From: Amycolatopsis bullii
Lineage (GTDB): Bacteria; Actinomycetota; Actinomycetes; Mycobacteriales; Pseudonocardiaceae
Direction of reading: 5' to 3'
DNA: 64,000 bases
Assembly: GCF_014654205.1 (NCBI RefSeq)
Contig: NZ_BNAW01000049.1
Span: 1 to 64,000, forward strand
The notes below the pieces were generated by a model. It was not told the DNA's origin. It made no database searches and saw only the letters and a list, made by a program, of their open reading frames with translations. Shown piece after piece: positions 10,644-19,638 of the stretch (within the stretch, counting starts at the first letter, position 1; each line of letters starts with the position of its first letter). Position numbers and translations under genes: made by a program.

Positions 10644-11762
10644 GTGCGGATCCTCATGACGTGCCGCCCGGCGTACGGCCACCTCTTCCCCCTGCTGCCG
10701 CTGGCGAACGCGGCGCGCGCGGCCGGGCACGAGGTCGTCTTCGGCACCGGCGAAGCGTTCGTGCCCCAGGTCCGCGCACTCGGCTTCGAAGCCCACCGCG
10801 TGGGCGTTTCCATCGCGGACGCGGAAGCCGAGGCCAAGCGGCGGCACGGCGAGGACGCCGGCTTCCTCGACGTCGGCATCACGATGTTCGCCGAGCTGCT
10901 CCCGCGGGCGACGATGGCCGACCTGCGGCCGCTGCTGCCCGGGCTCCGCCCGGATCTCGTGGTCTACGAGCAGAGTGACGTCGGCACCGGTGCGCTGGCG
11001 CAGCGGGCGGGCATCCCGGCGGTGTCGCACGTGATCGGCCGGTCGGTGTCCCCGGAGGTCCTGTCCGTCGCGGCCGAACGGCTGGCGCCGCTCTGGGACA
11101 CCCCGCCCGCGGACGCCATGCTCGGCGACGCCTGCGTCGACGTCTGGCCCGACAGCGTCCGCGACCCCGGTACGGCGGCCGTGCCGAAGGTGTTCCGGAT
11201 GCGCCCGACGCCGTACAACGCCGACGTCCCGCTGCCGCCGCTCCCGCGAGACGGCTTCGTGTACCTGACGCTGGGCACGGTGGTCTTCGGCGCGACCCAG
11301 GTGCTGCGCGGGGCGATCGCCGCCCTGTCGCGGCTGCCGGTGGACGTGGTCGTGGCGGTCGGCCCCGGTGATCCCGCGGCGCTGGGCCCGGTGCCGGAAA
11401 ACGTGCGGGTGGCCGGGTTCGTGCCCCAGGCCGAGGTGCTGGAACACGCGGGCATGGTGGTGCACCACGGCGGCACGGGGACGGTGCTCGGCACGCTCGC
11501 CGCCGGCCTGCCGCAGCTGATCCTGCCCCAGGGTGCCGACCAGTTCGCCAACGCGGAGGCGCTCTCGGCCCTCGGCGCGGCGAAGGCACTGGTGGGCGAC
11601 GCCATCCGCATCGACGCGATCGAAGCGGCGGCCCGCGAACTCCTGGACGACTCCGCGGCGCGAGAGATCGCGCGAGGGATCGCGGCCGAAATCGCCGCCA
11701 TGCCCGCACCCGAGACAGTGCTCGACGAACTGGTCGCCTGGAGCTGGGAATGCAGTGAATGA
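10644..11762 (+). CDS. MGT/UGT-type glycosyltransferase
   Basis: A 372-residue GT-B glycosyltransferase of the macrolide/UDP-glycosyltransferase kind. The N-terminal half begins with the conserved M-R-I-L-M-T-C-R-P-A-Y-G-H-L-F-P-L. The sugar-nucleotide motif V-H-H-G-G-T-G-T-V-L at about 272-281 and P-Q-G-A-D-Q-F near 298 are those of enzymes that glycosylate small hydrophobic molecules such as macrolides or flavonoids. The acceptor is unknown. The GTG start has no ribosome site but has TACGCT seven bases upstream, suggesting a leaderless message. Its last four codons lie inside a 25-bp palindrome shared with the convergent gene. Confidence 0.85.
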   Translation: MRILMTCRPAYGHLFPLLPLANAARAAGHEVVFGTGEAFVPQVRALGFEAHRVGVSIADAEAEAKRRHGEDAGFLDVGITMFAELLPRATMADLRPLLPGLRPDLVVYEQSDVGTGALAQRAGIPAVSHVIGRSVSPEVLSVAAERLAPLWDTPPADAMLGDACVDVWPDSVRDPGTAAVPKVFRMRPTPYNADVPLPPLPRDGFVYLTLGTVVFGATQVLRGAIAALSRLPVDVVVAVGPGDPAALGPVPENVRVAGFVPQAEVLEHAGMVVHHGGTGTVLGTLAAGLPQLILPQGADQFANAEALSALGAAKALVGDAIRIDAIEAAARELLDDSAAREIARGIAAEIAAMPAPETVLDELVAWSWECSE

Positions 11763-11775
11763 CTCATTCACTGCA
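11751..11775. terminator. 25-bp palindrome holding both convergent stop codons
   Basis: Two 12-base arms (TGCAGTGAATGA and its complement) flank a single C. The plus-strand glycosyltransferase ends with the TGA at 11760-11762 and the minus-strand FAD protein ends at 11768, so both last codons come from the palindrome. It could act as a bidirectional terminator, although the single-base centre would force a larger loop and there is no T-tract. Confidence 0.6.
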
Positions 11776-13651
11776 TCGCGGGGTTGGCCAGGGCCAGGAT
11801 TTCGCGGGCTACGGCGTCGTTCTGGCGGAAGGACAGCGCGTTCGTCCGCGGCCGGGTGAAGGCCGCCGCCGAGCGGGCGCTCGTGTGCGGGCCCACCGCG
11901 AACCGGTGCGGGTGGGGGCGGCCCGTCCCGTCGAGCAGGCGGGAGTCCGACACCCGCGTGTGGATGCGGCCAGACGGCAGCAGGGCCCCCGTCACCGGGT
12001 CCGCCACCGTCTCCTCCGCCAGTTCGCCCGCGTCGCGCAGCTGCCGGAGCAGGCCGTCGGCCGCGCGGGTCACGCTCGGGTCCGGCAGCCGCGCCTCGAT
12101 CAGCGTGCGGGCCTCGACGGTCTCCGGGTGACTCGCCGACGACGCCACGAAGACCCCGCGCTCCGCCGTCACCCGCATTTCCGCGCCCGCGAAGGACACG
12201 ATCCCGGCTTCGTGAAGGGCCAGCAGCTCCTCCAGCCGGCGCGGCGGCGGACCGCTGGCGTAGTAGGAGAAGAACCCGTGGAACCAGCCGTCCATATCGG
12301 ACACCTGGGACGCCGCGTCCAGCCGTCCTTTGTGGACGAGCACGGGCAGCTGGCCGTACACCGACAGCAGCGCCATGAAGGCGCCCAGGTCGGCACTGAA
12401 TTCCTGGTCCGCCCGGCGCGCCAGGTCGACCTCGACGTACTTGCGCAGCTCCTTGCCGAACTCCTCCGCCGTGCCGAACTCGCGTCCTGCCATCGGCCGG
12501 TCCAGCCGGTCGAGGTCGAGCCGGTCGGCCTCGGCCGGCACCGCCCGCGCGACGAGCTCCCGCATGGACGGCGAATCCCAGGCCAGGTCGGCGAAGGCGT
12601 CGGCGAACACGGCGAAGTCCATGCGGACGCGCTCGGGGTGCCCGGTGAACAGCTCGCTGTAGTAGCCCCAGGCCAGTTCCTTGGCGATCAGCGGCCAGAC
12701 GTCGGCGCGGAAGTCGAGCGCGTCCCCGGCCAGCGCGTCCATCGCGTAGGCGTCGAAGAACCTGGGCAGCCGCAACGGTTTCCCGCGCAGCCGGTAGCCG
12801 ATCTTCGCGTGGTAGGGCACTCCGCGCCGCGAGCCGACGTGCAGCACCGGCTCCGCGCCGCTCGGGTGGTAGCGCAGGCCGCCGCACGGCAGGTCCTCGA
12901 ACCGGCCGCCACGGCCCTCGGTCAGCAACAGCATCAGGTCGACGAAGGCCAGCCCGAAGCCGCGCACCAGCACGGTTTCCCCCGGTTCGACGCCCGCGTA
13001 GTCGACGTCGGCGGTGTAGCCGGCCGGGTAGTAGGCCAGCCCGTGCCGCGCGGCGAACGCCACCAGCTCGCGCTCCCGCTCGTCGGGTTCGGCGTCGAGG
13101 TGCCCGACGGTGAAGACGACGGCGTCCGCCACGACCGCCGTGCCGTCGGACAGGCTGACGGTGTTCCCGTCGACGCCGGTCGCGCGGGCCGCGTGCTCGA
13201 CGACGTCGATGCCGTCGGGCAGGTCCTCGACGACCTTCCGGTACACCCAGGTCAGGTAGGCGCTCTGCAGCCGCCGGGTGGGGAAGTGGAACGGGTCGAG
13301 CGCCGTCAGCTCGCCGGCGACGTCGGGCGGCACGTCGGCGTCGAGCCCGCCGTCACGCACCTTCCGCGCCCACTCCAGCAGCGACGGTCCCGGCCGCACC
13401 GGGCCCGCCATCTTCACCGACTCGTCGGTGAACATCGTGACGTCCTCGGGCATGGAGTTCATCCGCAGCAGCGGTGACTGGTCGTAGCGCCACACCCGGC
13501 CGGGCCCCGGCGGGAACGGGTCGATCAGGTGCACCTCGAGCCGACGGCCGCCGGACAGCTCCGCGGCGTTCGCGCCGAGCCGTTCGAGGACGCCGACCCC
13601 GCGGGGTCCGGCGCCCACGACAGCCAGGGTGAACGGCGGGAGATCGGCCAC
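11768..13651 (-). CDS. FAD/NAD(P)-binding protein (FAD-NAD(P)-binding family)
   Basis: A 627-residue flavoprotein. A dinucleotide fold opens the protein with V-V-G-A-G-P-R-G-V-G at residues 11-20, and the tract P-G-R-V-W-R-Y-D-Q-S-P-L-L-R-M-N-S-M is characteristic of the large actinobacterial FAD-NAD(P)-binding family, distantly related to ornithine N-monooxygenases. The reaction is not known. The GTG at 13651 is chosen because the fold starts nine residues later; the open frame extends further upstream but is not protein-like there. It converges on the glycosyltransferase, and the stops share a palindrome. Confidence 0.75.
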   Translation of the reverse strand: MADLPPFTLAVVGAGPRGVGVLERLGANAAELSGGRRLEVHLIDPFPPGPGRVWRYDQSPLLRMNSMPEDVTMFTDESVKMAGPVRPGPSLLEWARKVRDGGLDADVPPDVAGELTALDPFHFPTRRLQSAYLTWVYRKVVEDLPDGIDVVEHAARATGVDGNTVSLSDGTAVVADAVVFTVGHLDAEPDERERELVAFAARHGLAYYPAGYTADVDYAGVEPGETVLVRGFGLAFVDLMLLLTEGRGGRFEDLPCGGLRYHPSGAEPVLHVGSRRGVPYHAKIGYRLRGKPLRLPRFFDAYAMDALAGDALDFRADVWPLIAKELAWGYYSELFTGHPERVRMDFAVFADAFADLAWDSPSMRELVARAVPAEADRLDLDRLDRPMAGREFGTAEEFGKELRKYVEVDLARRADQEFSADLGAFMALLSVYGQLPVLVHKGRLDAASQVSDMDGWFHGFFSYYASGPPPRRLEELLALHEAGIVSFAGAEMRVTAERGVFVASSASHPETVEARTLIEARLPDPSVTRAADGLLRQLRDAGELAEETVADPVTGALLPSGRIHTRVSDSRLLDGTGRPHPHRFAVGPHTSARSAAAFTRPRTNALSFRQNDAVAREILALANPAMQ

Positions 13652-13822
13652 GAACCCGAAGCTACGCCGGGGTTCCGGCGCCGGAAGTCCTTCCCACAGG
13701 GCGGAACCCATCCACGCCGCCCCCGGCTCCGAATCCCTGGGGCACACCGGCGAAAGGAGCGAACTTGACCTTCGTCCACCCAGGCGCCCGGGCCTCGAAC
13801 ACCCACCTTCACCTGCGAATAC

Positions 13823-14119
13823 TTGGCCGATGAGATCGGTTCGCCGCGCCGCGTCCACACCGCGCAGGACGTGGTCGGCACCCTGCTCCGGGGGAACTGG
13901 GCGATCTTCGCCCACGAATGGGCCGATCCGGACGGGATCGACCCCGAGCACTGGCGGGACGTCGTCGAGGCCGCCGCGGAGGCGGCCGGGGTCGACGTCG
14001 AGTTCGTGGTCATCCCGCGCCGGTCCCTGACCGTCGTGTTCAACCGGGCGGCCCCGCCCACCTTCGAGCAGGTCCGCGCGTCGATCGAGGTCATCGAACG
14101 CGCGCGTGGCCGGAGCTGA
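13823..14119 (+). CDS. Small hypothetical protein
   Basis: A 98-residue reading frame with a possible TTG start; no ribosome site decides the start and a longer frame is open upstream. The product is soluble and mildly acidic, with a predicted alpha-beta pattern (H-W-R-D-V-V-E-A-A-A-E-A-A-G then V-E-F-V-V-I-P-R-R-S-L-T-V-V-F). GC-rich third positions and a hairpin with a following T-rich stretch at 14141-14170 support a real gene. No family recognised. It lies divergent from the FAD-binding protein gene. Confidence 0.45.
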   Translation: MADEIGSPRRVHTAQDVVGTLLRGNWAIFAHEWADPDGIDPEHWRDVVEAAAEAAGVDVEFVVIPRRSLTVVFNRAAPPTFEQVRASIEVIERARGRS

Positions 14120-14434
14120 GGCGCCCGTTTCCCCGGGAGTCACCTCCCGCTCGCGAGGTGGCTACTTTTGCCCCTGGCGACCGACCAAGCGGTACGGAAT
14201 GATCCATTGGTGACTCCTGGGCGACCGGTCAGACACTGCGGGCTATCGTCTGACCCGTTCGGGAAAGCTCCGTGACACCTTGGATACCAGCGAAAGAACC
14301 TAGAGATTTACCAACAGTCACGGGACACTGGCTGGGGTAACTCACGTACCGTGACTGCCTCATGACCGACTGGTCGTCTCGTCACCGGAGGTCATGCGAG
14401 GGTCGCGGTCTGCACAAGAGGTCGGGAGAAACGC
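14120..14434. other. 315-bp intergenic region with three inverted repeats
   Basis: No credible gene. It holds a hairpin CACCTC/GAGGTG (14141-14160) followed by CTACTTTT, probably the terminator of the small gene before it. It also holds an inverted repeat GTCAGAC/GTCTGAC (14228-14234 and 14248-14254), and a 9-bp inverted repeat CAGTCACGG/CCGTGACTG (14315-14323 and 14349-14357) that may be an operator for the MFS gene starting at 14435. Confidence 0.5.
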
Positions 14435-15694
14435 ATGGCAGCACCGCCGGATCGCGTCACGTTCCGCGAGGTGTTCGGGATCGCCGAGTTCCGGGCACTG
14501 TGGTTCGGCGAGCTGCTCTCGATCGCCGGCGACCAGCTGGCCAGGGTCGCGCTGTCCATCCTCGTGTTCACCGGGACGAACTCCGCGACGCTCACCGGCC
14601 TGACCTACGCGCTGACGTACGCGCCGTCGCTGCTGGGCGGCATCTTCCTGACCGGCTTCGCCGACCGCTTCCCCCGCCGCAGCGTGATGGTGCTCGTCGA
14701 CCTGCTGCGGGCCGGCCTGATCCTGCTGGTCGCCCTGCCCGGCATGCCGTTCTGGCTGATGTGCGTGCTGGTCGGCGGCGTTTCCCTGGTCAACCCGCCG
14801 TTCAAGGCGTCCCAGCTCGCCCTGTTGCCGCAGGTCCTCGAAGGCGACCGGTTCGTCGTCGGGATGGGCATCCGGAGCATGACCGTGCAGACCGCCCAGC
14901 TGCTCGGCTTCGCCGGCGGCGGCGCGCTGCTGATCACCCTCGACCCGCACGTGGCGCTGGTCGTCGACGCGGCCACCTTCGTGCTCTCGGCCCTTTTCGT
15001 GCGCTTCGGCGTCCGCGCCCGGCCGGCCGCGGCGACCGGCGAGCAGCGCAAGTCCTTCTTCGCGACGCTCGGCGGCGGTGGCCGGACGGCGTTCGCGAGC
15101 GGGCCGCTGCGGACGCTGGTGCTGTTCACCTGGCTGATGGGGCTGCTGCCGGTCTACGAGGGCATCGCCGCGCCGTACGTCACCGCAGCGGGCGGCGGGC
15201 CCGAGGCGATCGGCCTGCTGCTCGCGGCCGACCCGATCGGCAGCGTCATCGCGACCTTCGCCTACACGCGCTGGGTGCCCGCGCGGCTGCGGCCGAAGCT
15301 GATCGGCCCGCTGTCGGCGCTGTGCGCCGTGCCGCTGGTGCTCTGCTTCCTGAACCCCGGTCCGGTCTCGTCGATCGTCCTGTTCATCGTCTCCGGCGGC
15401 CTGGGCACGGTCTGCCTGCTGCAGGCCACCGCGTCACTGACCCTGGCCGTGCCCGACGAGCAGCGGGCGCAGGTGATGGGCCTGTCCAACACGGGCCTGA
15501 CCACGATGATGGGCATCAGCCCGCTGATCGGTGGCGTGCTCGCGGATCAGCTGACCCCGCACGGGACGGTCGGGATCTTCGGCATCGTGGGGATCGTGCT
15601 CACGCTGCCGCTGGCGGCGCTGTGGAGCCGGGCGCTGTCCGGCGAGCCGGATCGATGGATCGACAAAGAAGCCGCACGCGCCGAACATGCATGA
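14435..15694 (+). CDS. MFS transporter (EntS/multidrug exporter type)
   Basis: A 419-residue major facilitator protein with 12 membrane segments. The start F-R-E-V-F-G-I-A-E-F-R-A-L-W-F-G-E-L-L-S and the loop F-A-D-R-F-P-R-R-S-V-M are typical of the MFS branch that contains the enterobactin exporter EntS and many actinobacterial drug exporters. Export of a small molecule or siderophore is possible; the substrate is unknown. GGGAGA stands eight bases before the ATG. The upstream region has inverted repeats but no adjacent regulator gene, so control in trans would be needed. Confidence 0.8.
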   Translation: MAAPPDRVTFREVFGIAEFRALWFGELLSIAGDQLARVALSILVFTGTNSATLTGLTYALTYAPSLLGGIFLTGFADRFPRRSVMVLVDLLRAGLILLVALPGMPFWLMCVLVGGVSLVNPPFKASQLALLPQVLEGDRFVVGMGIRSMTVQTAQLLGFAGGGALLITLDPHVALVVDAATFVLSALFVRFGVRARPAAATGEQRKSFFATLGGGGRTAFASGPLRTLVLFTWLMGLLPVYEGIAAPYVTAAGGGPEAIGLLLAADPIGSVIATFAYTRWVPARLRPKLIGPLSALCAVPLVLCFLNPGPVSSIVLFIVSGGLGTVCLLQATASLTLAVPDEQRAQVMGLSNTGLTTMMGISPLIGGVLADQLTPHGTVGIFGIVGIVLTLPLAALWSRALSGEPDRWIDKEAARAEHA

Positions 15695-15898
15695 CATGCC
15701 CCGCGCGTGGGCTCGACCTGCGCGACCTTGCGGTGCGCTGTGCGGTCACTGTTCTTTGCCGCGCATCGCTGGCCACCTCTCGTTCCGGTGTCAAAGAAAA
15801 AGTACACACCGAAAGCCCTTGTGGACAGCAGGCGAACGGTCTGAAACTGTCCGTGAGTACTTTGTCACCGTACAACCACGCAAGGGTCTGGGGGAAAA

Positions 15899-17179
15899 AT
15901 GGTCACATCGGGGGAACAGCGCGGCCAAGACTTGATTTCTCGGGCGCGGGGCTGGGCACTGTGGACCCGCCCCCGCGACTGGATCATCGCGACGCTGACC
16001 GCCATCACGGTCATGCTGAGCTGGACGGCCGTCTCGCTGTTGACCGTGCCGGTCACCGTCGCCCAGCTGGGCACGTTTGCGCTGCTCACAGCCCTGGCCG
16101 TGGCGCAGACGGAGGTCAGCAGGCGGCTGGAGCGGCAGCGCCGCATCCTCAGCAACGGGCCCTACATCTCGATGACTTCGGTGTGGCTGCTGCCCGCCGG
16201 CCTGCTCCTGCCGGCCCAGCTGATCGCCGCGCTCGGCGTCGTCCTGTACGTCTACTTGGCGTTCCGTAGTTGGTCTGGCACCCGTCCGGGTGAATTTCAC
16301 CGCGTGGCCGCGAACGCGACCACGATGATCTTGTCGGCCTTCTCCGCGGGTGTCGTCGGTCACATGACCATCGGCAGCGGCGTGGCGACGGTGACGCTGG
16401 CCGCGCTGGCCTTCTTCACGGTCAACACCGCGCTGACCGGCCTCGGCCTCTACCTGGCCGACCCGAAGAACGCGACCCCGGTGTCCTGCCTCGGCACCAT
16501 GGACGACAACCTGCTCGAGCTGTCCACTTTGTGCGTCGGTGCACTGCTGGTGATGGTCCTCAACGAGGAGCCGCTGCTGTCGGTGCTGGTCATCCTGCCG
16601 CTCTACGTGCTGCAGCGGTCCGTGCTGATCAAGCGGCTGGAAGAACTGGCCACCACCGACCAGAAGACGCAGCTGCTCAACGCCACCACCTGGCAGGACG
16701 GCGCCCAGCGCGAGATCTCGCGGGCGGAGCGGGAGAACGGCAGCTTCGGCGCCATGATGATCGACCTCGACCACTTCAAGCGGATCAACGACACCTACGG
16801 GCACCTCGCGGGGGACGACGTGCTCAAGGCGGTCGCCGCCGTGGTCAAGCAGGAGACCCGGGCGCACGACCTGGTCGGCCGGTTCGGCGGCGAGGAGTTC
16901 GTCGCGCTGCTGCCGTCGACGTCCAAGGAAGACGCGATCGTCACCGCGGAGCGGATCCGGCAGCGGGTCAGCGAGCTGATCATCAGCACCACGACCAACG
17001 AAGGCGCCGCCGTCGACATCGAACGGCAGACGGCGTCCATCGGCGTCGCCGCCTACCCGCTGGACGGTTCGTCCATCGAGGAGGTGATGGCGTCCGCCGA
17101 CGCGGCCGTGTACGCGGCCAAACACGGCGGGCGCAACCGGGTGGTGGGCTCGGTCGCGGCGGCCTTGGCCGCGGCTTAG
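15899..17179 (+). CDS. Membrane-bound diguanylate cyclase (GGDEF)
   Basis: A 426-residue protein with seven or eight membrane segments in residues 28-240, resembling an uncharacterised integral sensor region, followed by a GGDEF domain. The active-site loop is G-G-E-E-F at 330-334, with the upstream D-L-D-H-F-K-R-I-N-D-T-Y-G-H at 289-301 holding metal and substrate residues. R-A-H-D at 321-324 sits five residues before GGEEF, so the inhibitory c-di-GMP site (RxxD) is kept. It should make c-di-GMP from two GTP at the membrane, which in actinomycetes steers development. GGGGGAAAA precedes the ATG. Its stop is directly adjacent to the stop of the convergent TetR gene. Confidence 0.9.
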   Translation: MVTSGEQRGQDLISRARGWALWTRPRDWIIATLTAITVMLSWTAVSLLTVPVTVAQLGTFALLTALAVAQTEVSRRLERQRRILSNGPYISMTSVWLLPAGLLLPAQLIAALGVVLYVYLAFRSWSGTRPGEFHRVAANATTMILSAFSAGVVGHMTIGSGVATVTLAALAFFTVNTALTGLGLYLADPKNATPVSCLGTMDDNLLELSTLCVGALLVMVLNEEPLLSVLVILPLYVLQRSVLIKRLEELATTDQKTQLLNATTWQDGAQREISRAERENGSFGAMMIDLDHFKRINDTYGHLAGDDVLKAVAAVVKQETRAHDLVGRFGGEEFVALLPSTSKEDAIVTAERIRQRVSELIISTTTNEGAAVDIERQTASIGVAAYPLDGSSIEEVMASADAAVYAAKHGGRNRVVGSVAAALAAA

Positions 17180-17824
17180 CTACCGCAGCCGGTCGATGAC
17201 GTCGCTCGCCTTGGTCTGCAGGCGGGCGACGCCGCCCACGGTGAATTCGGTGAGCAGGTCGATCAGGGCGTCCTGGTCCGGCGGCTCGCCGTCCCAGGTG
17301 GCCTGGACCAGTGACTCGGTCATCGCGAAGAACAGGGTGACGAGCGCGCGGTCCGCACGGCCGGAGTCGATGCCGTGGGCAGCCCACCGCTTGCGGCTGG
17401 CTTCGGCGTAGACGACGGCCAGCCTCTCCCTCAACCGGGTGAGAGCGGGGTCGCCCGCGCGCTCGGCCGCGCGGAGCACGCCGTAGCCCTCGGGGTGGTC
17501 GGCGACGAAGGTGACCATGTTGGCGTAGTTTGCCCGCGCCCAGGCCCGCAGCCCGGGCTGCTCGTCGGCCACCGAAGGGCCCGCGATCGCGGTGAAAGCC
17601 CTCTCTTCGGTTTCCGCCACGACCTCGGCGAACAGCGTCGCCCGGTCGCCGAACTGCTCGTAGACGGCTTGGCGCGAGACGCCGGCCTCGCGCGCGATCT
17701 GCTCGATCGTCGCGCCCTGCATCCCGTGCTGCGCGACGACCCGCGCGGTCGCCTGCAGAACGCGGGCGCGCTGCTCCGAAACCGGGAGCTTGCGCGGCCG
17801 CCCGCGCGGAGCGGGGCTTGACAT
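17180..17824 (-). CDS. TetR-family transcriptional regulator
   Basis: A 214-residue repressor-type protein. The N-terminal helix-turn-helix runs from about residue 19 to 60, with I-E-Q-I-A-R-E-A-G-V-S-R-Q-A-V-Y-E-Q-F as the recognition region; the rest is an all-helical ligand domain. The ATG at 17824 is preferred over an upstream one because GAGGTGG is well placed and the homology begins there. It is divergent from the secreted lipase gene with 88 bp between starts, and this spacer has an inverted repeat ACACCT/AGGTGT, so it probably controls itself and the lipase (inference). Confidence 0.85.
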   Translation of the reverse strand: MSSPAPRGRPRKLPVSEQRARVLQATARVVAQHGMQGATIEQIAREAGVSRQAVYEQFGDRATLFAEVVAETEERAFTAIAGPSVADEQPGLRAWARANYANMVTFVADHPEGYGVLRAAERAGDPALTRLRERLAVVYAEASRKRWAAHGIDSGRADRALVTLFFAMTESLVQATWDGEPPDQDALIDLLTEFTVGGVARLQTKASDVIDRLR

Positions 17825-17854
17825 AGTGGTCCACCTCACGTGACTCTTTTTCCG

Positions 17855-17876
17855 ACACCTCTGTCTAAAAAGGTGT
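17855..17876. promoter_or_regulatory. Candidate TetR operator between regulator and lipase
   Basis: ACACCT and AGGTGT form perfect six-base arms separated by ten bases in the spacer between the divergent TetR and lipase genes. Position and size suit a TetR-family operator; binding is inferred only. Confidence 0.4.
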
Positions 17877-17912
17877 TCCCCGCGCACTCGACCTGCTCAA
17901 CGAGGAGCAAGC

Positions 17913-19136
17913 ATGCGTATCTTCCTCCGCCGCGCCCTCTCCGCGGCCGTCGCCACGGTTTTCGTTCTGGCACTGGCGACGCTCGGCCCGCCCGCGGCCT
18001 CGGCGGCGTCCTTCTACGACCCGCCGTCGCCCCTGCCCGCCGGCGGCAACGGCGACGTCATCCGGCACGAGGCGTCGACGTTCTACATCGATCCGATCCA
18101 GCTGATCAAGGCCGACGCCGGCGTGCAGCGGATCATGTACCGCAGCACCGACACGCACGGCTCACCGATCGCCGTCACCGGCACGGTGCTGACCCCGCGG
18201 TCGGCCTGGCACGGCACCGGGGTGCGCCCGATCGTGTCCTACGCCGTCGGCACCCAGGGCGAGGGCGACGACTGCGCGCCGTCGAAAGCGCTTGCCGCGG
18301 GCTTCGAATACGAAGGCCCGTTCATCGCGGGGCTGCTGGCCCGCGGGTACGGCGTCGTCGTCACCGACTACGAAGGGCTGGGCACGCCCGGGGACCACAC
18401 GTACGTCAACCGCGCGTCCGAGGGCCACGCCGTGCTCGACGCGATCCGCGCGGCGCAGCGGCTGCCGGAGGCGGGGCTCCCGGACGACGGCCCGGTCGCG
18501 ATCGCGGGCTACTCCCAGGGCGGCGGCGCGTCGGCCGCGGCGGCGGAACTGCAGCCGAGCTACGCGCCCGAGCTCAAGCTGAAGGGCGCGTACGCGGGGG
18601 CGGTGCCGGCGGACCTCGCCGAGGTGGCCAAGAACCTCGACGGCCACTACGCGGTCGGTTTCCTCGGGTTCGCGCTGGTGAGCATGAACTACGCCTACCC
18701 CGAGCTGAACATCCCGGCGCTGCTCAACGCGCGCGGGAAGCAGCTGTTCGAGCAGGTCCGGACCGAGTGCACGGTGGAGGCGATCGCCGCGCACGCGTTC
18801 ACGCAGTCCTCGACGCTGACCACCGACGGCCGCTCGCTCACCGCGTACCTCGGCGAGGAGCCGTACGCGTCACGGGTGGCCGAGCAGAAGATCGGGACCC
18901 TGAAGCCGACGGCGCCGGTGCTCATCGTGCACAGTGCGCTCGACGACATCGTGCCCTACACGCAGGACCGCGACCTGGGCCGGACGTGGTGCGGCAAGGG
19001 CGTGAAGGTGCAGTTCAGCACGTCACTGGTGCCGACCCACGTGCTCGGCGCGGTGCGGGCGTACCCGGAGGCGTTCGCCTGGCTCGAGGGCCGCTTCGCC
19101 GGCCTCCCCGCGCCGGTCAACTGCGGCTGGTTCTGA
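17913..19136 (+). CDS. Secreted lipase/esterase (LIP secretory lipase family)
   Basis: A 407-residue exported alpha/beta-hydrolase. Residues 1-32 form a signal peptide ending A-S-A-A-S. The nucleophile elbow is G-Y-S-Q-G-G with Ser201; an acid residue lies in D-D-I-V-P and the histidine in T-H-V-L-G near the C-terminus, which completes the triad of the secretory lipase family. It should cleave triglycerides or other esters outside the cell. GAGGAGC is well placed before the ATG. The gene faces a TetR regulator, and a strong hairpin follows at 19154-19195. Confidence 0.88.
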   Translation: MRIFLRRALSAAVATVFVLALATLGPPAASAASFYDPPSPLPAGGNGDVIRHEASTFYIDPIQLIKADAGVQRIMYRSTDTHGSPIAVTGTVLTPRSAWHGTGVRPIVSYAVGTQGEGDDCAPSKALAAGFEYEGPFIAGLLARGYGVVVTDYEGLGTPGDHTYVNRASEGHAVLDAIRAAQRLPEAGLPDDGPVAIAGYSQGGGASAAAAELQPSYAPELKLKGAYAGAVPADLAEVAKNLDGHYAVGFLGFALVSMNYAYPELNIPALLNARGKQLFEQVRTECTVEAIAAHAFTQSSTLTTDGRSLTAYLGEEPYASRVAEQKIGTLKPTAPVLIVHSALDDIVPYTQDRDLGRTWCGKGVKVQFSTSLVPTHVLGAVRAYPEAFAWLEGRFAGLPAPVNCGWF

Positions 19137-19153
19137 GCCCTGCCGCACCCGGT

Positions 19154-19195
19154 CGTGAGTGAGAAACAGTGTTCTAACCCTGTTTCTCACTCACG
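19154..19195. terminator. Bidirectional hairpin terminator with 16-bp stem
   Basis: Perfect 16-base arms (CGTGAGTGAGAAACAG and complement) with a ten-base loop stand between the convergent lipase and DUF3151 genes. There is no long T-tract, as is usual for actinomycete terminators. Confidence 0.8.
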
Positions 19196-19206
19196 AGGGG
19201 CGCGGG

Positions 19207-19626
19207 TCACTTGAGGCCGGTGGCTTCCGCGGCGGCGGGGTCGGAGTCGGCGAGGAACGTCCGGCAGCGGTCGTACTCCTCGGTCTCGCCGATCTTGCCG
19301 GCGGCCTTGCCCAGGACGGCGAGGGCACGCAGGAAGCCCTGGTTGGGGCGGTGCGACCACGGCACCGGACCGAAGCCCTTCCAGCCCGCGCGGCGCAGCT
19401 GGTCGAGACCGCGGTGGTAGCCGGTGCGCGCGTACGCGTACGCGGCGACGGTCTCGCCGGCGTCCAGGGCCTTCTCGGCCAGCGAAGCCCACGCCTCGCT
19501 GTAGTCGGGGTGTTCGGCCGCGACGGTGGCCGGGTCGGTCCCGGCGTCGAGCGCGGCCTGGGCGGCGGTGTGCTCGGGCAGCAGCGTCGGCTCGGGGCCG
19601 AGCAGGTTGTGCGTCATGACTGCCAT
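19207..19626 (-). CDS. DUF3151 family protein
   Basis: A soluble 139-residue protein with the N-L-L-G-P-x-P-T-L-L-P opening and the Y-A-R-T-G-Y-H-R-G-L-D-Q-L-R-R-A-G-W-K-G segment of DUF3151, a family restricted to actinobacteria and of unknown function. Regular helices with alanine-rich A-L-D-A-G-E-T-V-A-A-Y-A suggest a TPR-like helical build. A second ATG three codons in (19617) is an equally possible start. It follows a possible tiny membrane protein gene by 12 bp. Confidence 0.85.
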   Translation of the reverse strand: MAVMTHNLLGPEPTLLPEHTAAQAALDAGTDPATVAAEHPDYSEAWASLAEKALDAGETVAAYAYARTGYHRGLDQLRRAGWKGFGPVPWSHRPNQGFLRALAVLGKAAGKIGETEEYDRCRTFLADSDPAAAEATGLK

Positions 19627-19638
19627 TCTGCCCGCGGG

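Noticed and set aside
15695-15898. Possible c-di-GMP or c-di-AMP riboswitch before the diguanylate cyclase
   Set aside because: The conserved cores of the GEMM and ydaO classes are not present and no convincing paired structure was found.
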